Positions 1-13,100 of a stretch of DNA of 64,000 bases are shown here, piece by piece (position 1 is the first letter of the stretch; each line of letters opens with the position of its first letter). The stretch lies in assembly GCA_014526335.1 (NCBI GenBank), contig JACTAT010000040.1, positions 1,372,119 through 1,436,118 on the forward strand. The letters run 5' to 3'. The translations under genes were made by a program, and so were the position numbers. A model generated the notes under the pieces. That model was not told the DNA's origin and searched no databases. It was given only the letters and a program-made list of their open reading frames with translations. This DNA comes from Chrysaora quinquecirrha. Taxonomy: Eukaryota > Cnidaria > Scyphozoa > Semaeostomeae > Pelagiidae.

Positions 1-2
1 AA

Positions 3-3000
3 GCAGGCCAAACTACTTCAGCTATTGCTACTACAAAGATAATGCCGCAGGCTGTTGCAAGTACTGCAGGGCCTGGCATGAACGCGGTAAGACCAGTTAA
101 CTGTATTATTGTACCATTTCGTAATGCATGTTTCCAAAGCTATTGTGTTTGAGCCATGAGAAATAGAATTGAATCCTTTACAAACATATTTGGAACACCG
201 TATTTTCCATTGTGAATTTTTAGTTCAAAATGCTGTTTACCTTTTTATTTTCGATGTCGATTAGACCTTGGTCATTATGCTGTAGAAGTGATATATTTAT
301 ACTTAGTGAATATATTTATGAACGTGTCACACGGTTCTTTTTAATCTGATTATGAGTATGACTTGTTTTACTCATTCAGAAAAAGACCAATAGGCTACTT
401 ACAGTATTTACGGTTATGTGGCGTCGTGGTGTAATCCAGCTGACTCGTGGTGTCAGAAGCTCAGTGTGGTCAGGGTTCGAGCTCAGCCACGAAAGCGTCA
501 CAGCCAGGGTCGAGGTCTCGATTAGTTAACCTACTACTGAGATCCTAGCGACTGGCGCTAAAACACCATTTCACCTTCACCATTTACCTCCTGACTTTTC
601 CTTTTAGGGACAGATTGCTCGTGGTTCACAACTGATTGGAACTGGAGGTAGGTACCTTTAGCCTTGTAGTCCTGTTCTGTCGTGGTCAGTGCAGTATTCT
701 TCAATATGGATTACGTTCTGCCGAGTGTTTAACGACCTTTAACTAATTGAACGATCTTCCTGGTTGTTGCTCCCGTTCCAATCGCTTACATCAGCTGTAC
801 AGCTAAGAAAGATATGCCTTATTGCTTTACGAGACAAACATGTAGCCCCGAGATGTTTATTATTTTGGCATTCAACCAGGGAGTGCCTGGGGGGGCAGAC
901 TTTCTGCTGATTGTATTGAGCCACTTTTGAGTGATTAACTTTCGGCGCTCCCTGGATTCACTGTATCTTCAAATATGACTCATTTGTCTGAAGATTTTGT
1001 CAGTGAATCCAATCTATACCATGTGGTAATACAATGTGATATTCTTGGAAAGTATTTGAATTTATTCCAGAGAGGAGCTCATTAAAACTTCAAACTTTAC
1101 AGAAGGACCTCTTCGAGAGAGGGAGATTTACCAATTATTACGGTATACAAAACAACAGTGTGCGCCTACAAGGCCTCAACATATTTAGGGCTACACACAC
1201 AGACAGACTATTTTCGCTTCTCATTTCATAGTACAATTGAATACATTCTACTAAGTCGGACAAACAGAATACGTAACAGATGATTGTTTTGACTATTTTT
1301 ACTTGTGACTCTTATTACTATTTTGTTTTGCCTTCAATTCAGCTCAATAGTAAGATTTCAAGGATTGAATTTTCTATCTCAGGAACCGCCCAGCTTGTCA
1401 CAAGCCAACAGATTCTTCCTGGTAAAGGCCTAACTCCGCAGCATCTTGCTCTGTTTCAACAAAAAGCACAACAACAACAAGCACAGCAACAAAGAATTCA
1501 ACAAAAACAACAAGAGCAACTAAAATTATTACAACAACAACAGCAGCAGCAGCAGTTGCAACAACAACAAACACAAGGACAACAACCAACGATCCCCCAA
1601 CAAACAGTTCAGGGCCAACCAGCTGCGCAGCAAGTCACTGTAACCGCTGCGCAGCTAGCAGGCCTAACCGTACAAACAATGAAAGGACCCGTTTCTGTTC
1701 GTGGCGCTGCACCACAGATATCAGCCAGTCAGCTAACAGTGCAACAGCAACAACAAATTCTACAGCAGGCTTTTCAGAAACAAATGCAGAAGGTGCATCT
1801 CGGGCAAGTTGGAAATCCACAAATGCAGCAGCTTATATCGAGGCAGACGCTTTCAGCGCAACAGAAGATTCAATTACAGCAGATTAATCAACAACGACAG
1901 CAACAACTACAACAACAGCAGATTAAATTCCAACAGCAACAACAACGATCTGCCAATGGGACTTCGCCGAAGCCACAGCTTGTTATGACACAGGTAAAAT
2001 ATCATGTCACGTGAATTTATGTATTGATTAAGGCGTATTAATGTTTAACTTATAAACCCGGGAATAAGAACCTACAACTTTCAGGCTCGGCCTGGTAACG
2101 TATTTGATAATCATCAATTTTTTTAAATTATCATAAGTAGATATGGTATAGTATTACTAATAGGCTAATGGTGGTGAGCCACTTTTGAGTGCCTTCCAGT
2201 CATTCTTTAAGTGATCTTCATTTCGTAAAAGTATTGTGAAAGTATATACTACCTATATTTCTAGTCTTGGGCTCTGATCTTATAAAAGTTCTTATATGCG
2301 GCCGGGTCTTTTCTGTATTATACTCTATTCGTTAACTCTACTATTTCCACGAAGATACACTATAAAAGAAATCAATAGATAGAAAAGTTGTATAAACACC
2401 TTAAGTAATTTAGTTGCATTGAAATAGTCGACTTAGGTTAGTTTATCTAAAAGCTAGATGATAATGAATCAAAAACAGATGACAAGCAAAAAAAAACAAT
2501 TTTTTATAGCTGCGATGGAACTGCTACTACTCTTACTTTTAGTTAGGTTTTTGCACGGAGTCCCTTTGATAGAGAAAGAGGCAGGCCATCCAGAGAGTCG
2601 TGTTTGATTTAGTTTAATGTAAACCTCTTCAAGCCCCTTTTCGATTTCTGTATACGTTTTAGAAACTCTGTAATTTTCTGATGAATTTTACATCCCAAGG
2701 TAAACAAAGCTCAACCTCTACCAACCCAGCAGCTGAAGCAAGCATCGTCATCTAGCCCCAGACCACAGATAATCCAACAACAGGTCCAACAGAACACAAA
2801 TCTTGCTCAATCTGCCTCGCAGTCTCTTCCCCAACAGATCCTTTTACGTTCAACAGTATCGCAGGTGAACAGCCAGGCACAGCAAATTCAGGTTCAACAA
2901 GGCATACAACTTCGTGCAGCAATGGTCAGTCAACAGACATCCCAAGGCCTGCAACAGTTGAGACTAAGCCAGCCACAGCAACTACAAGCTATGCAAGCTC

Positions 3001-4351
3001 AGGTCCAGATTCCTTCAGGTAAGATGACATAATCTTTTATTGATTTATATTTTTGAAAATTTGCTCATTCAGAAAATTTGCTTGATAACAACTGCAGACT
3101 CTTTAATTTGCTTTCTTCTCAAAGGGATGTTTGAAAAGCCTTAGGGGAGAATTTCTTGTCTGCCTTTAATGCATGACTGTGCCACAAAATTTTAAAATAA
3201 GTTCCAGAATTTTTCTTCAAAGGCTATTCTCCGTTCTACCTAGAACAACCCTGGGAAGGGATATTCATCGCCTGGATTAGATATAACGCAGCAAAATAAA
3301 ACTAAACTTAAAATGGCCTAACTTTAATGGACTTTTTGAACACCTAATGCCAAGAAAGCCTTTGTGAAAGAGGTAACTTTTCATGACCTGTTTATCTGGT
3401 TACACGCGCAACCAAGTTTGTTTTTTTTGTTTCCTGGCTTTAAGAAAATATTGTTGAAAACGATACCTTCAAAAACGCCATATCCGAAGACTACATTTGT
3501 CTCCAGGTATATGTCTGGTCTTTGCGCAAAGAGAGAGAAAAAGGCATCAGAATCCTTGGGAAGGCATCAGAAATGAGCTTGAGAACAGTTAGGTTCGGAG
3601 TTTATTTTAACTCTCTTAGACAGTTTTGGATCAAATCTAAAGATGAAGTTGATCATTTATTTAATTTCTTGCAGGGACTTTGGTTTTACAACAGCAGCAA
3701 CAACAGACACAAGCTTCTCAGAACCTTGCGCAAGTGATTGGCTCAACACCAGTTCAAGTTGTGTCTTCGCAGCAATATCAACGAACTTTCCAAGCCACGT
3801 TACAACAGCCTCAGATCAAACAGGTCACAACACTGGGCCAACCAATTTCTCATTCTCAGCTTCAACAACAACAGCAACAATCAGTGCCAGGTCAGCAAAT
3901 ACAACAGCAACAACAACCATCTCAAACAGTTCAGTTGAAAGTTGTGTCCCAGCCTCAACTCCATGCGCAGTCTCAGATTCAAATTCAAAGTCAGCCGCAA
4001 CTTTCAGGCATTTCTGTTACAGCTCAACAACTATTGCAACAGCAAAGACAAAGAATGCAACAAACAACAGCGCAACAGCAACAACAGAATCTCACTAACG
4101 CATTGCAACAACGTCAGTTGCAGCAGCAACGACAACTGCAACAACAACAGCAGCAACAACAACAACAACAACAACAACAACCAGCTGTTCCACCGTCATC
4201 ACCACAGCCGAATCGTGTTCCAACTCCGCAGAAACCTGCTGAACCGTTGACTGTGGAGGAGGATCAAGACCTGGAAGAAGACGAACAACAAGAAAGAAGA
4301 GAACCGTCAAATGCTTATGCACTGAGAAGAAGAAGCTCACAAAAACATTAA
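3..4351 (+). CDS. Glutamine-rich coactivator C-terminus (possibly EP400/Domino-like), 3' part of gene
   Basis: Five exons in consistent phase: 3-86 (continues upstream of the window), 608-647, 1383-1993, 2700-3018 and 3675-4351, ending in TAA at 4349-4351. All introns are GT...AG. About 575 residues are visible. They are dominated by glutamine runs encoded by mixed CAA/CAG, separated by Ser/Thr/Val-rich segments such as GKGLTPQHLALFQQKAQ, and end in an acidic patch (EEDQDLEEDEQQE) followed by a basic RRR tail. I see no catalytic or DNA-binding domain. The composition and the GKxLTPQHL-type phrase recall the C-terminus of the EP400/Domino chromatin remodeller, but low-complexity Q-rich tails are poor evidence of orthology; Mediator subunits and other coactivators also have them. 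The gene converges on SETD6, whose stop lies 1.6 kb downstream on the other strand. Confidence 0.72.
418..590 (+). mobile_element. tRNA-derived SINE, family 1
   Basis: It starts with GGCGTCGTGGTGTAATCCAG and carries a Pol III B-box-like GGGTTCGAGCTC. The tail reads CTACTGAGATCCTAGCGACTGG...CACCATTTCACCTTCACC. Diverged copies lie at 14030-14150, 18062-18205 (-), 43790-43955 (-) and 52676-52865. Recurrence plus the box B defines it as a SINE; it sits in an intron of the Q-rich gene. Confidence 0.65.
648..1382. other. Intron of the Q-rich gene, no feature seen
   Basis: An A+T-rich intron bounded by GTAGGTACC and ctatctcag. The only ORF in it (61 codons, - strand) has no recognisable content. 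Confidence 0.6.
1383..1993 (+). CDS. Q-rich gene, exon 3 of the visible part
   Basis: The exon starts after ctatctcag and ends before GTAAAATA; it enters in phase 1 and leaves in phase 0. It encodes about 203 residues with polyglutamine blocks near 1465-1600 and 1860-1960. Between them is a less repetitive core (VTVTAAQLAGLTVQTMKGPV) that may be the only segment useful for homology searches. The reading frame is also open upstream of the acceptor, so a naive ORF call starts too early, at 1280. Confidence 0.78.
1994..2699. other. Intron of the Q-rich gene, no feature seen
   Basis: Non-coding in all frames apart from short chance ORFs. I recognise no repeat copy in it. The next intron, 3019-3674, is similar. 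Confidence 0.55.
2700..3018 (+). CDS. Q-rich gene, exon 4 of the visible part
   Basis: A 319-nt exon without its own ATG. The acceptor is catcccaag with a weak polypyrimidine tract; the donor is TCAG|GTAAGATG. It reads in frame from the preceding exon (VMTQ|VNKAQ) for 106 codons of Gln/Ser/Leu-rich sequence and leaves in phase 1, matching the next acceptor at 3675. The phase match on both sides supports the call. Confidence 0.7.
3675..4351 (+). CDS. Q-rich gene, terminal exon
   Basis: The acceptor is tttcttgcag at 3674. About 225 codons of Q-rich sequence include an almost pure polyglutamine run at about 4120-4182, then a Pro/Ser linker, an acidic block and a stop at 4349-4351. The ORFs overlapping it in other frames are shadows of the CAA/CAG runs. 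Confidence 0.75.
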
Positions 4352-5977
4352 CAACATCATTATGTCATCTATTGTAAGTAGTTTTATTTCTATACGCACT
4401 TCTTTAATTTAGATAATGTAATCTTAGAAACTCAATGAGGTCTTACTAATTTTTCATTCCATATTACGTACAATGTAGTCCTGGGTTAAAAGTACTCCTC
4501 GTGTGGCCAGTTTGGGTCCTACGGAGGATCTCTAAAACTTCATTACTCAATAAAGCCTTTGGTCCAAACTTAGATTCATTGTTTCTATAAGGTCCAGATT
4601 TCCATGTAAGAACTCTGGTACTCTCACTACCCCCCTGCGATTCCTGCTATCTCATTACACCACCCCCTGTGATGCCTACTATAACCAAAGTCAAGGACAT
4701 AGAAAACACAATGCGTGTGAAATTCTTTGCCAATAAAGTACCAGTTTTTAATGTCTCTTTGGCTACGTTAAATTTGGATTTCACTTTATTGATAAAAACA
4801 GTGACAATTCTGGCAGATCATGTTTTGCAAATTAATGATTACCATCTAAACCCAACAGCATTCAAGTTTCTTTAATGCACTCGTGTCATGCAGTGGAGAG
4901 ATTTTTTTTCATTTTGATTGCTTTTTGTTATGAACGAAACGGGTAGTTCAGGGTTGAATGCACTGCATCACACCTTAAAGTAGGGCATTTACTAAACAGC
5001 GAAAATTTCAAGAGAAACTTTTTTGACTGTTAGCATTTTGTTGATCTGTAATGGAGTTACGGGTATAATTTCACTGCACTGTCTTGCCTCTTTGTAAAAA
5101 GACATTAAATTTTGGTCAAAATATGGTTCAGGACTCTTTTCAATTAACTGTTTTATTTCAGAACTTAGTAGTTTAGGCTTTGCATTACATGGCTATATGT
5201 AATAGTAGGTTTTGATGGTATTGATGTTATAAGGGAGTTGTAATCAAATGCTACTTTTGTAAATAGTTCATTGGCGACGATTGGTGATGTATGATATAAA
5301 GAATACTTTAATTTTCTTGCCTCTTAATCTCGATGCCTTATTTAAGTTAACTAGTCCCTTAGCAGTCCCAAAGTAACACACGCTTTTATAAGAACACTTA
5401 TCTCCGATCTCAGTTTGCTGTTTCTTATTTCTTAAGCGATTTTCATCAACTTATCAACCCCCCCTCAAACTTCTCAGAAACATGTTTAAAATGTATTTCC
5501 GGGCAAGGGCTTCACACTGGTGAACACTTCTTTTGCGTGAACAAAATAGTTTCGGAGATAGCAAAAAATGTTGACCCAAATTTCAGCCCGGTGTTTCTTA
5601 TGAAAGTTGTTCTTATACGAAACGTATAGCCTAATTCTAAGAAAATTAACCAACATTCGTTACATAGGTAGCTAACTTTATCCCATAAAATGATCTCTTT
5701 TACGTAACTAGCAATAAGGAAAGGACGCTAAAGATTCATTTAATATATCTATTCAATTTATTAAATTATACTACTCTATGTAAGATTAGTCTAGCTGTCT
5801 CTGTGTTAAAACTTCCAAATATCAATTTTACGCCAATTGTTCTGAATCATATGGTGAAATGTTAGCAGCATTCGCTTGCTCGATTCTTGCATTTTGGCAA
5901 CATCAGGAAGATGATCATGAGAAGGCTTCATAGATCTTAATCTCTTCTCCAACATAGGAATGGTCTAATTTCATCAG
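4352..5977. other. 3' region between convergent genes
   Basis: This stretch holds the 3' UTR of the Q-rich gene and, at its right end, that of SETD6; on the - strand an AATAAA lies near 5755. The rest is A+T-rich with a short Pro/Thr/Cys-like simple stretch near 4620-4680. I see no further gene. Confidence 0.5.
4549..4554 (+). terminator. Candidate polyadenylation signal of the Q-rich gene
   Basis: AATAAA about 200 bp after the stop codon. Another AATAAA-containing site lies near 4731. Either could end the transcript. Confidence 0.35.
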
Positions 5978-7135
5978 TTAACTGGCTAGGGATTTCTCCA
6001 GTAACTTCAAGATCTTTCTCTGCCCAGATCGTATTTGATAGGCCATAAATCTGTGTTCCGACATCTTGCTTTCTTCCTCATCTGAATTGTCTTCCTTCAT
6101 TGCAGCCAAAAATGACGTTATCACACTATAGGGAGAAAAGAATGCTTAAATTCACCAACAAAAAACAAAGTATGGACGCAAACTTGTGATGAACGAACCG
6201 GGGTTAAGTACGAACTGACGATCGAAAATTCCCGAAAACCTACGGTGCGGAAATCAATGTCACAAGCTGCGTCTGTAGGTGCCAGAAAACTCAAAAAGTT
6301 TGGGACTTCACTATATTATAAGCATAAGCGCTCCAGCAATGCACAGTTGCAGAACCTTGGACACGTTCTACCACGGCAACTGATTCTGTAAACTGATTTC
6401 CGTCAGTCGCAGTCGCAATCAATATACACGCTTTTTTTTTATAAGAATACCTTATTTTTTGCCGAGCCTCGATTATTCTTAAGCTTATTCGATTTTGAGC
6501 CTGAAAATATTCTTAAATTATTCTTAATCATCAATGCTGTAAATTGGCCTGAAGATCAAGAGAAATAAGTCAAATCTTTGTCATTTTTTATTTTATTAAT
6601 AAAAAGAGTTACTGTATCAAAGAGTCAGACAGGATGTATGCATTTCAAAACAAATACAGTTGCCTGACAATCACACTTATTGTGCAGTGTAAAAAACGCA
6701 GAGAAATAAAAATGATCCTCGTCAAGCTTGAGCCTCAGATTATTCTTAAATAATTCTTAAATTTCAGCAATTTTGAGCCTGAATATTCTTATAGACTGTA
6801 TTCTTATAAAAAAAAGTGTGTAGTGCTCTTGCGGCCGGGAGTTCTGACTAGCTGTTGACATGTCGACATAAGTTGGCATACAACTAGTTGGCGCTAGTTC
6901 TATCGTATCGTAGCACGACATAGGCCTGGCTTTAATATACATTTTGTGCTAACACAGACCAAGCGTTTTTTCAAGCGACCACTTTCCTGGGATGAGACAT
7001 CTGCTTCTCTGATCGTTCGCTTACAAGTCGGGGCAGAAATCTCGAGAAAAAAGCTACGCAAAACAACAAAAAAGACATTTTCGTACCTTTGCATTGTTGC
7101 TTTCCAACTTGGAGGTAAAATGCTGTTGATTTGGT
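5978..7135 (-). CDS. SETD6: SETD6 exons 9 and 10: C-terminus
   Basis: Exon 9 (7135-7087, 49 nt) reads DQINSILPPSWKATMQR. Exon 10 (6125-5978) reads SVITSFLAAMKEDNSDEEES, then FMAYQIRSGQRKILKLLEKS, and stops at 5980-5978. This matches the SETD6 C-terminal pattern of a SW motif followed by R-x-GQ-x-x-IL-x-x-LLE. Both joins are in phase (1 to 2, then 2 to 1). A plus-strand ORF overlapping exon 9 is a shadow. Confidence 0.82.
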
Positions 7136-10100
7136 CTATAAAATAACAGAAAGAAATTAAAATTACTCGTACATTTAAAACCATCAGAATCTAATGGAAT
7201 GATACCCTTGAGAAATCATTCATTGGGCTGATGTAGCGACTCGCGTCATAGTATTCTTTGCAAGTTATTCAAAACTGTGTACTTATTTGGAAAAAATGCC
7301 GTATGGCATGCTTTTTGTTCAAGAGTGCCTATTGTCTCAAAATTTGAAGTTCATTCAACTGCATTAAATGAAACCCATACAGTGTTAAAATGATGCGAAA
7401 CCTTTTGTCATGGGATTCGCAAAACAAAAGAAATTGATTTCCCTTCTGAATGAGTTTGAGCAAAACAAACCCCGTTACCAGTCACGTGACTGGTTGAGAT
7501 ACCACGCTAAAGAGCATGTGCTGTTTTATTTCCAAAACTGAAACCCAGATGAAACCGTCTCCTTGCTGTCCGAAATGCAATAAATCAAATGAACACCCAA
7601 AACCAGAAGAGTGCAGAGTTCAAGTCACGTGTGTTATAATAAAGAAAGTGGCTACGTTAAAAGGTATCATCTTTTGTTCATTGTAATAACCATTTAGGGA
7701 TTGTTTACCTATTTTACGCAACAAGGAGTTTGCAGGTTGTCTACTTGACAGGTACGAGCTTGCATGTTGTCTAGGGTCCTACCTTTGGTGAATATTGCAT
7801 TTCATCTCATACAGTACTATTGTAATGTGGTTTATGGCTGATTGAATATGCCAGTTATTTGGCAAAAGCTCCGCTGCTCAGGCGCTGCTCATTATCTCAC
7901 TTCCTATGTGAATGTTTTGTTCTATCCTTGAAACGACAATCCTTTTCAATATTGCTAGCATTCCAGCAAACTCAACTTACACAGAAAGGGATAGGATGAG
8001 AAAACAATCATCCTTTCCAGAACAATATTCATCATATAGAATTTGGAGAAGCCTAAGACATGGTTCTGTGGAAATATCTTCTAAAATTGCTGCATTTTGC
8101 CAATTATTACTATGATTATTATAACTGATATATGAATTGTTTATGGTAAGAAATCTATAAGACGCTTAGAATGGCGGGGATGTTCGTGAAAAATTTAACT
8201 ATTGGGGGACCCAAAAAGATTTGTAAATCTTACCAAATGTGAGCTGTAAATACGTTTCACTATCTTCATCGTCTGACCCATCTTCTGGATCTTCAGAATG
8301 ATCATCATCTTTTGCTGATAAACATAATTCTTTTTCTTCTTCTAATTCTAAACGTTGCATATCTTCACTTTCAGAAATCTTCTTCTTACAACTATCATTT
8401 TCTATTCTTCTATTTTTATCTTTAATAGTTTTACGAACTTTAGCGTGACTTGGCTTTTTGGATCGTTTATCATTATTCATTTCAAATTCTTCATCAGAAT
8501 CATCACATAATAAAACTTGTTGAACATATTTCCTTTTTCGTGCTCTCGCCTTTTTCTGCCCATCCGAATTTGGTGATATTTTCTCTGATTTTACAACCTT
8601 AGAACCTTCTTGATTATTCTTCGTTTCCTTCTTAGAATTCTCCAAATCATCCCTTTGTTTATCCTCTTCGTTTACTGTCATAGACTGTTGTTTATCAGTA
8701 TTGGACCCTGTTCCTAGCTCTGCTTGCTTCGCCGTTGGAGTCATATCTAGGCTACCCATTGACGCATCTTCAGCATTTTCACTTCCAAAATTTGGGGATT
8801 TCAAAATTTCATTCTCCTTGACTTCTTCTTTCTTGACACCTTCCTCTCCCCTTCCTTTAATCCCTTAGTCTCCGTGTTTCCTTTCACTTCCTTAACGATG
8901 ATTATATCATCATCTGAATCGTTAATAATCTCAACTACTTTATCGCCATCTTTATCGTTTTTATCACCACTTAACGCCTTTTGTATATGTTCCAATAGAT
9001 ATAAGAAGAAACTATCTTGATACCACTTTATATGATCTTTTAGAAGTCCTGTAAACTCTTTAACTTCCATGTGAAGAATCTAAAATGAAAAGGAACCGAT
9101 TTAAGAAGGGTCTGATCCATTATTTTTCTGTACTGTTGTGGTTACCCACTACTGTGTGGTGGGTTATTATCCTTTATTTTATACGCTAAAAATACTACCA
9201 CATGACAGGAGTCTTTTAATTAAATGTTTAAGCCGCTTGGTTCTCTTTTTCGTTAATCTCAATTTCAAAACTGCGACGTGTGCTGTAGTAATTTGAAATC
9301 TCTTGCGAGGAAACGCGCGGAGTTTGACGGGGAGACACTTATGAAAGGAGAGTGTACAAGGTTAGGAGCCTCTTATATGACTAGTTGTAATCTACTGTAT
9401 GAATTAGTTGAAACTATTTTTAAAATAGCAATACGACACTAACTCAGACTAACATAAAACAAATTCAAAGACCTGAATTGTTACCAAATTTTTATGAAAT
9501 TTTTTTCACTGTCTGGTGCTTTGGGCTCATAATTTGATTTCAGCCAGGGCGAAGGGTGTTTCAGTTTTCGGTCTCGTAAACTTAAAGTAGTTCTAACTTT
9601 CGGGTTTTCTAGGGGATTTGTTTCATGGAGTTTTTATCTATTCTTGTCAAAAATTGTCTTTCATAATGCAGGATTAAGACTATTAAGAATTGTGTACAAG
9701 TAGAGCAGATAGATTGCTCAACGTGTATCATATGTGGCTACATTAACTCACTGCAATAGCTCAATGTTGTTGTGAGACTCGCGTGTAGACGATGATACCC
9801 ACCGCATTGCTAGATGTTGTTGTTGTTGGAAGTGAAAATAAAAAGTATGGGAGCGTAAACTAGAAGTCAAAAGTTAAAGTTGCCGATGTTAGGTTTGGTG
9901 CTAGCCTAGGGCTACTCAGTCGTCTTTACACTACACATCATATCTGGATGCATAAAGTACTTTGCAGGGTGCAGCTACCCACGGCGCTCATAACTACCGA
10001 CCAGGTGCCCATTTATAGACCTAGGTCGAGAGAGGCACATTTGTGTTAACAACTTGGCTAACGATGTTATCTCTGCAAAACCAAGTGGAAAGAACATTTT

Positions 10101-13100
10101 CGTTGTAAGTCCTGCACGCTAACCACTGCCAACAGAGACTGGCAAACTAGAGACTCGTGTACGTAGTGAGGCAAACGGCTAGGGGCATAGTTGAGATAAA
10201 TCGAAAGCGTTTTTACTTACTCTTAAGACTGCATACATATCAGGACCAGATTTTAAACCAGCTGAACAGAAAACAAGTGGCTCTTTCTCATCTGCAATGC
10301 CCTAAATAATGAAAAAACAATTTTAATAAATCTAAAAAACTATAAATTACATGCTTATTTATATCTTTTTGAAGGGCATAGGATAAAAACAGTTTTCTGT
10401 TCATCTTGTCTAGTGGGCAATGTTTCCCATAGAGTAGTGTTTATGGTTTAGCTGCATTGTCGTGCCCTGCTGAAGGCTCGTAAAGCTGTTATGCTATGCC
10501 GTTTCCTATGCCGTTTCCAAATGAAAACGGTAAGAAGTCATACCGAATTGGCTTTCCGTTTACACTGAAGCGTTTTCCTAACCAGAATGAAATGAAAACA
10601 GTTTCGACAATTTCGACAACGGTACGAATCGTTTCAGTGTACACGGGTAAAAACGGAATGATTTCTTTCCGGATTGAAAGGGAGGCGCAAAATTTGCTCC
10701 CAACGAGACAATTTTAGCAGGGCGCATGACATAGCGCCAAAATTGTCAACAAAATTTCACCCCTCCTCTTCAATCCGGAATCAAATCGTTCCGTTTTCAC
10801 CCGTCTACACTGAAACGATTCAAACCGTTGTCGAAATCGTTTTCATTTTATTCCGGTTAGGAAAACGTTTCATTGCAAACGGAAGGCCAATTCGGTATGA
10901 CTTCGTATCGTTTTCGTTTAGAAACGGCATAGTGTGAACCTTTTCCCAGGTGTGTTTTGAATGTTGGCTCAAGGTTGTTTTATACTCAAATTGCATTGAG
11001 AAGCCGTATATGATGTTTTGTTCAATACTTAGACGTACGTTTCCTCTCCTCTAAAAGGACAAAAAAAGGGTGAAGTGAAAATAAGAATTGACATACCATT
11101 TTTCTCATGTATGCTAACATCGCTTGCAAAACAACCAGCTTATCATTATCGGCAGATTCCAAAGTATCCACTATGGTTGCAAGAGGAATCTCAACCTGGA
11201 AAAATAGGTAGTTGAGAACACAGATGAACAAACAGATAGAGTGGTTGTTTGTTAATATTCACAAAACGATGCAATACTGATTGAGTTAACTGAAGGATGT
11301 CTCATCAACCCTTTAAACTTTTGAATGGAATCAACTGCCATATGAGGATCGGGGGGGACGATTACGTTAAGTCGTTCAGATGACTTGATCTGTGCGTAAA
11401 CTAGGAAACATGTTGCACGCGACATTGTATTCGGCGCGTGTCCCAGGGTGGCTAAACATGCGAGTGTTCCCCGAGTCAGGGAGACAAGAATTGCGTGCTT
11501 TTCGCTACAAATTCTGTCAAATTCTTTGGTGCGCTACAAACCGGGAAACATTGAGGGGACATGCCATGTGCAACAATCTCATTTAACTTTTGCTCAGATT
11601 TGATTTGATTGTTTGTAGGCTTTGACAAGAGAATTACTTTACAGTATATGATCAACACTCGACAGTATATGTTCGATGATTGTTTGAAACGAAAAAACAT
11701 CTAATGGTTAGCTACAAAACCTACTTTTCATTGCATTTGTCACTCGCTCGTTCTTTAAGTATCAATTACGTAGATGAAAATGTAGATTACGAAGACGATA
11801 CTTACAGTATCATACATGTTTTCAGACTTTTCAACGAAACCATACATATGCAAGAGCTGTGCATTGCCAAGTTTTCCAAATGTGTTAAAAATCTCTTCAC
11901 CCTAAAGATAGTAGTTTGCGTCATTTTTCAAATTGCGATATTGCAGGGCAGCGAAATTGCGAGACCATACATTATAGGTTACATATTTCTGGCAAAAGGT
12001 ATCTAAGACTAATTGTAAGGCAAAGACACAAGATAATAAGAGTGTGAAGAATGCATGCACTGGCACAGAGAATGCATGAACAAAGAAATGAAAGCATAGG
12101 GCAATATTACACTGTATAGACTAGATATCCATCTTATAACGGATACGTTCTTTTCTTTGCTGCGACAGCTACTTGAAAGAGGCTAGATATTTCTTGGAAA
12201 CTTAGAAATTTGCTTGAAAGACCGAATCAATGAGTTTTTTCGTTTTGCTTCGGTTCCACGTTTTCGTAGAATCAAAAAGCGAAGCAAATCTCTGATTCGC
12301 TTCAAAAGAACGCAACAATGGTACACCAAGTTACTGTCCATCTTAAAATTTTCGAATAGATTTTTCCACAAGTGGCATACCACAATAGATGGGATTCGAA
12401 CCTGGACTACATGACCAGAGAGCCAACGACGTTTCCACTGAGCTATAGAGCTCAATGAAATCGCCGAGTAACTCTCCAAGTCATACAGCCCAAGGCTCTC
12501 CTCCAGTTTGACTTTTTGTGTTTCGGCTATGTTGAGCCTTCTTCAGCACTGTACATATTTGTATTTATTTGTCATGAATGGTGAACACATAGGATAGATT
12601 TTTGCAAAAGTATAGACCAAGAAACCAACCACATAGCACCTTTAAACAGCAAAATACACCAAAGGTGACATTTCCATTTCTTCAGCCACCAAGACTGTGA
12701 CAAATATTACAGCGTAGATTGGTTCATAGTCATTAGCAGAGCAAGTTTGTCGCTTCATATTTTGATCTATCTTTAATAGACACAAAAAACTTGCATTAAA
12801 TAGAAAGAAAGATTTTATAACCTAGAACAGTTTCTTGGCAAGTATCAGACTCATCCAACTTAACATCTATTAATAATGGTGGCTTGTTCTTCTAATCATT
12901 AGACAAAATCTTATGCCAGCAAAACACAGATTTGAACATAGACTGACCTTTTTAATGGGCTTTGTGCTGACCATCTTTAGTGTTTCTTTATCTTCAAATG
13001 ACAACGCAGCATTGTTGTTACTATGGTGATTGAAAGTATCTGCCACTGGAACCATCAAAGTCATACCATCAATAGAATCAGTAAAACTGTATGACATTAC

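Noticed and set aside
1398..1589. Minus-strand Val/Ala-rich ORF (similar ones at 4095-4340)
   Set aside because: Shadow of CAA/CAG repeats on the coding strand; no splice or homology support.
6946..7146. Plus-strand 66-codon ORF
   Set aside because: It overlaps SETD6 exon 9 on the opposite strand and has no recognisable content.
8199..9070. Two separate small minus-strand genes (201 and 89 codons)
   Set aside because: They are the two halves of SETD6 exon 8 broken by one missing base; splice sites and phases on both sides tie them to SETD6.
12836..12896. Extra minus-strand SETD6 exon (frame NKPPLLIDVKLDESD)
   Set aside because: Exon 4 (ending TKPIKK) joins directly to exon 5 (GEEIFNTFG) in phase, as in the family; there is no room for this segment.
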